A stretch of 64,000 nucleotides of DNA. Origin: Desulfovibrio sp. JY (GTDB taxonomy: Bacteria; Desulfobacterota; Desulfovibrionia; Desulfovibrionales; Desulfovibrionaceae). This document shows positions 62,061 to 64,000 of this stretch, in pieces. The translations under genes and the position numbers were made by a program. The notes beneath the pieces are model-generated. The model was not told where the DNA came from. It ran no database searches and saw nothing but the letters and a program-made list of their open reading frames with translations. Position 1 is the stretch's first letter, and each line of letters starts with the position of its first letter. Location: NCBI GenBank assembly GCA_021730285.1, contig CP082962.1, forward strand, positions 3,419,501 to 3,483,500. Reading direction: 5' to 3'.

Positions 62061-64000
62061 TCAAAACGGGCTTTTGAAGCCGAAGGTCTGGGCCAGCCAC
62101 TCCATGTACCGGCGCGCCCCGGCCGTGGCTTTCGCGGTCTGGAAGGCCCTGCCGGCCAGGTCCTCGGCTTCGGAGAGTTGCCCGGCCATGCACAGCACGT
62201 AGACCCGGGCCGGGGCCAGATTGCTCGGATAGCCCATCTCCTGGGCGCGCTTGAGCTTGGCATCGGCCAGCAGGTAATCGCGGTCGGCCAGGGCCTTGAT
62301 GCCGAGCTGGAATTCCGTCTCCGCTGTGGGCTCCATGCCGTGTTCCAGCACCCGGGCGACGATGGCCTGCTTCTTGGCGTCGGATTTCATGAGCCACAAG
62401 GGCAGCACGCGCAGGTCCGTCCCGGACAGGACGTAGTTGACGGCCGGCAGCGGCGGCGGCGGGGTGAGCATGTTGTTCAAGTAGGTATTCATGACCTGCT
62501 GGGTCTCGAACCAGCCGTCGGCCTTCTCCCGTATTGCCTGGGGCAAAAGCAGCGCCGCCTCGGCGGAATGCTCGAAACGTTCCTTGGAGGCCAGGGCGTC
62601 GAGGAGCTTGTTGTGGTCGGCCAGGTATTGCTGCTGCATCTGCGGGCTTTCGGGATAGCCGCGCAGCCGCTTGGGATAGTTGTCGGTCAGCGGCTTGGCG
62701 CCGCCGAGATAGTCGGCGAGGGCTTTGCCGTCGAGCATAAAAAGCGCGCCGAGCTGGCCCGGCTTTTCCACGGCGATGTGGCGCAGCCCCGGTCCGGTGC
62801 CCGGCGCTTCCCAGGGCTTGGCAAAATCCGCGGCCGGCTTGGGGCCTTTGGGCTTTTTGACGCCCACCATCATCCAGTTGAAGTTGTCGCCGGTCCAAAG
62901 CGAGGTATGCTCGAAGACGTCGGCAAAGGCCTTGAGAATGGCCTTGGCGTCGGCAGGCGAAATCTCGAACACCGGCAGCCAATAGGTGACCATGCCGCCG
63001 TCGTTTAGGCGGTCGCGCATGAGCTGGAAGTATTCCCGGGAATAGAGGTTGACCACGCCGGCCATCATGGGCGGCGGCGGCTCGGCCGTGATGATGTCGT
63101 ATTTCTTCGGGGTGGCCAGCAGATAAAAGCGGCCGTCCTCCACGTGGCTGGCCACGCGGGGGTCCTCCAGGGGATTTCGCTCCGGCTTGGGGTAGACGAT
63201 ACTCGCCCCGCGCAGCACGTCGCGGGAGATGTCCACCACGTCGATGGAGGTGAGCCGGCGATCCTCGACCAGGGCCGAGGCCGTGGAGCCCGTGCCGAAG
63301 CAGATGAGCAGCGCCGTTTTCGGGTTCGGCAAAGTAGCTTCCGGGAAATAACCGAAAAGCTTCATGTAGCGCTTGGCGCTGCGGTCCGTGGAGGACATGG
63401 AGTAGCCGTCGGTGACGAGCCTGTAGGCGTAGGGCTCGCCCAGGTAGTCCTGACGGAGGTATTGCAGCGTGCCGGTGACGCCCTCGATGGTGGCCACCAC
63501 CTTCTCCCCGTCCTTGATGAAGTCGGCGCAGGCGCGGTTCAAATAGCCGCGCATGGCCCCGAAGGGAAAAATGGCCAGGAAAAGCACGAAGGCGAATCCG
63601 GACGCCAGCAGGAAGCGGCTGGTGCGCGGCGACGGCCAAGGCTCGACCCGCCCGGCGCAAAGGAGCGCCGGCAGGATGTAAAGGGCGCACAGGATAAAAA
63701 GACTCAGTTCCATGCCCACGGCCGGAATGAGGATGAACCCGGCCACCAGCGGCCCGGCCATGGCCCCGAGCGTGTTGGCCATGGCCACCAGCCCGGCCGA
63801 GCGGGCCCGGTCGCCGACCTCCCGGTGGAAGGCCTCGCCGAGTGTGGTGAAGACCATGCCCGAGACAAACGCGGCCGGAAACATCAAGGCCAGGGACAGC
63901 GCCGTCACATAGCGCCAGTCCAGAGTCTGGTAGACGCTAAACGACAGGTCGGCGGCGGATTCGAACAGGCGAAAGGAGAGCAGGGCGGCCGCTCCGACAA
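62061..64000 (-). CDS. Membrane-bound spermidine synthase-like protein (5' truncated by window)
   Basis: At least 646 residues; the frame stays open to the window edge, so the N-terminus is missing. The visible N-terminal part has several transmembrane helices of major-facilitator-like character (MTALSLALMFPAAFVSGMVF is inside the frame, not the start). From about 62.6 to 63.4 kb it carries a spermidine-synthase-like methyltransferase fold (ALLICFGTGSTASALVED, then IDVVDISRDVL and HVEDGRFYLLA). A C-terminal helical tail follows. Such fused proteins are common but their substrate is unknown, and polyamine synthesis is not assured. Confidence 0.85.
   Translation of the reverse strand, partial: VGAAALLSFRLFESAADLSFSVYQTLDWRYVTALSLALMFPAAFVSGMVFTTLGEAFHREVGDRARSAGLVAMANTLGAMAGPLVAGFILIPAVGMELSLFILCALYILPALLCAGRVEPWPSPRTSRFLLASGFAFVLFLAIFPFGAMRGYLNRACADFIKDGEKVVATIEGVTGTLQYLRQDYLGEPYAYRLVTDGYSMSSTDRSAKRYMKLFGYFPEATLPNPKTALLICFGTGSTASALVEDRRLTSIDVVDISRDVLRGASIVYPKPERNPLEDPRVASHVEDGRFYLLATPKKYDIITAEPPPPMMAGVVNLYSREYFQLMRDRLNDGGMVTYWLPVFEISPADAKAILKAFADVFEHTSLWTGDNFNWMMVGVKKPKGPKPAADFAKPWEAPGTGPGLRHIAVEKPGQLGALFMLDGKALADYLGGAKPLTDNYPKRLRGYPESPQMQQQYLADHNKLLDALASKERFEHSAEAALLLPQAIREKADGWFETQQVMNTYLNNMLTPPPPLPAVNYVLSGTDLRVLPLWLMKSDAKKQAIVARVLEHGMEPTAETEFQLGIKALADRDYLLADAKLKRAQEMGYPSNLAPARVYVLCMAGQLSEAEDLAGRAFQTAKATAGARRYMEWLAQTFGFKSPF

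Noticed and set aside
61888-62202. Plus-strand frame between yedF and the spermidine-synthase-like gene
   Set aside because: It overlaps the 3' end of the real minus-strand gene, has no ribosome-binding site and reads as a GC-rich shadow.

Overview
The window is high-GC, gene-dense DNA from a sulfate-reducing-type deltaproteobacterium (Desulfovibrionaceae, probably close to the Desulfovibrio/Solidesulfovibrio group). This is inferred from protein style (NifU with a central Bfd-like domain, YedF, PocR-domain kinases), a tmRNA tag reading ANDYDYALAA, an HcpR-like promoter site and the dispersed intergenic hairpin repeats. No rRNA operon or CRISPR array is present.

Region 1 (1-16.7 kb) is core chromosome. 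A minus-strand block holds terC, murJ, mutM, a ChaN-PDZ lipoprotein, a PaaK-like CoA ligase, a hybrid histidine kinase and trmI. A plus-strand block holds a radical SAM protein, RNase E/G, queH, cbiB and a cold-shock gene. Then come proC, ndk, a DUF190-CBS protein and the fluoride channel gene crcB on the minus strand.

Region 2 (16.7-36 kb) holds nifU-nifS behind a palindromic operator, murA, tRNA-His, a glycosyltransferase, and a decayed permease end in front of AhpD-like and thioredoxin-like genes. It continues with ftsY, an ATC-hydrolase-like gene coupled to asnS, a PocR-PAS histidine kinase, tmRNA, a chemoreceptor with an unusual AT-rich promoter region, a cyclic-nucleotide-binding-domain gene with an apparent 5' frameshift, a patatin-like lipoprotein and another lipoprotein.

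Region 3 (36.05-52.9 kb) is a 16.8-kb genomic island not marked by any integrase. It lies between a complete tRNA-Met(CAT) gene at its right end and a duplicated 3' tRNA-Met fragment at its left end, each followed by its own tRNA terminator. The cargo is an IS66 transposase remnant, a copper P-type ATPase, a possible leader peptide with a SHOCT membrane protein, a Ser/Thr kinase fused to an FGE-sulfatase domain with a PP2C phosphatase, and a cusC-cusB-cusA-sensor-EF-hand operon. A HigB/HigA-type toxin-antitoxin pair beside the tRNA is fused in frame across an A7 run. The island is best read as a copper/silver resistance and signalling island kept by a toxin-antitoxin module after loss of its integrase.

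Region 4 (52.9-64 kb) returns to core chromosome: uppP, a small conserved gene, engB, aroQ, efp, ftsK, lolA, rluB, a PAS histidine kinase with a four-cysteine motif, yedF and a truncated spermidine-synthase-like membrane protein.

A family of long hairpin repeats (at 4.4, 11.7, 14.9, 18.96, 33.1 and 58.2-58.4 kb) punctuates the core genes. The fullest copies have three parts: hairpin, long middle stem, hairpin. One copy appears to supply the ribosome-binding site and start codon of the ChaN-like gene.
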